Assembly: GCA_944470555.2 (NCBI GenBank)
Contig: OX104130.1
Coordinates: forward strand, 63,369,160-63,433,159
Direction: 5' to 3'
DNA from: Heterobilharzia americana
Taxonomy: Eukaryota; Platyhelminthes; Trematoda; Strigeidida; Schistosomatidae
DNA: 64,000 bases
Positions 63,620 to 64,000 of this stretch are shown in pieces. How positions within the stretch are numbered: position 1 is the stretch's first letter; each line of letters opens with the position of its first letter. Position numbers and translations under genes: made by a program. The notes under the pieces are model-generated. The model was not told the origin of the DNA, made no database searches, and saw only the letters and a program-made list of their open reading frames with translations.

Positions 63620-64000
63620 ACTTCTTCAAATAAGAAAAAGCTATATTTACTAACGAGATTTTAGTATACCAATAAATCTTACGGAAAGAAAGCGGTTTTT
63701 AGCCAAGTGACTGACTTATATGTATCCCAGCAGTGTTTTTATCAATAATTTGCGCATATAAATCAAAATCAGAGTGGATTCGAATGAAAAAAAGTCCTTT
63801 AATGCATATCGTCCAAAGAGAATCACGAGAACCAGAAAATAGCGGTTTTAAATTAGCGCTGATATGAATCTAGGGTTTCTTTTGTCTTCAGTCAGCTTAA
63901 ACAAAGGAATATCACATCAAAATGCAAAACTTTCATATGCATTTTCAGACTTTCAAAATATCGCCTGAATGCTAACTTTGGTCGAATCTTACAAAGTTGC
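63620..64000. other. Upstream of the NWD-like start codon
   Basis: It should contain the 5' UTR, possibly upstream non-coding exons or a spliced-leader acceptor, and perhaps the promoter. I see no convincing TATA box or other element and cannot place the transcription start. Confidence 0.35.

Noticed and set aside
1..64000. CRISPR array, operons or bacterial regulatory sites
   Set aside because: No regularly spaced short repeats. Spliced genes, SINEs and non-LTR retrotransposons show the window is eukaryotic.

Overview
The window looks like nuclear DNA of a blood fluke (Schistosoma or a close schistosomatid). It is AT-rich, its splice sites are GT-AG, the 5' part of the one host gene has introns of 44-89 nt while its other introns are kilobases long, and the repeats are schistosome types: RTE-clade retrotransposons resembling SR2/Perere-3, a Penelope-like element, and tRNA-headed SINE-like elements carrying hammerhead ribozymes resembling the S-alpha satellite. 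These family assignments come from motif recognition; no database was searched. I cannot name the species.

One host gene fills most of the window on the minus strand. I pieced together 15 coding exons from 63619 down to 7838. They join in consistent phase and encode a STAND-type protein of the NACHT and WD-repeat (NWD1/NWD2-like) class. The order is an N-terminal domain with an FISSTF motif, a DMRWGV motif and an LGQRYG motif, then a helical linker, a NACHT domain (Walker A GQSGSGKT, Walker [10 protein letters not shown]), a winged-helix/helical region with a WYHRQF-type motif, and the start of a divergent beta-propeller region. The last exon seen ends on a splice donor, so the C-terminus lies beyond the left edge or was not recognised. 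About 1,530 codons are visible. Two single-base contractions in homopolymers (17967-17970 and 9144-9147) break the frame. Everything else about the gene is intact, so I suspect assembly errors.

The introns are mostly repeats. From the left: an RTE element with a long intact ORF cut by the window edge (1-2840); a decayed Penelope-like element (5661-6975); a head-to-head pair of hammerhead SINEs (9635-10165); a 5'-truncated RTE copy (14586-15673, minus); a near full-length, decayed RTE copy with a 13-bp target-site duplication and many A-tract insertions (21093-24353); decayed SR2-like pieces (36150-37906, minus); clusters of tRNA-headed SINEs (25-26, 29, 32, 39, 41-45, 48 kb); three consecutive fold-back elements (47171-47640); a near full-length SR2-like element with two frame breaks (about 50750-54632); and a mosaic of SR2-like fragments in both orientations (56860-62115).

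There is no operon-like organisation. The host gene is a large single locus and the other coding sequences belong to retrotransposons inserted in its introns or downstream of the last visible exon. The most unusual material is the hammerhead ribozymes: at least three sequence families, several in sense orientation inside introns of the host gene, and one (10071-10116, antisense) with an apparently complete catalytic core.
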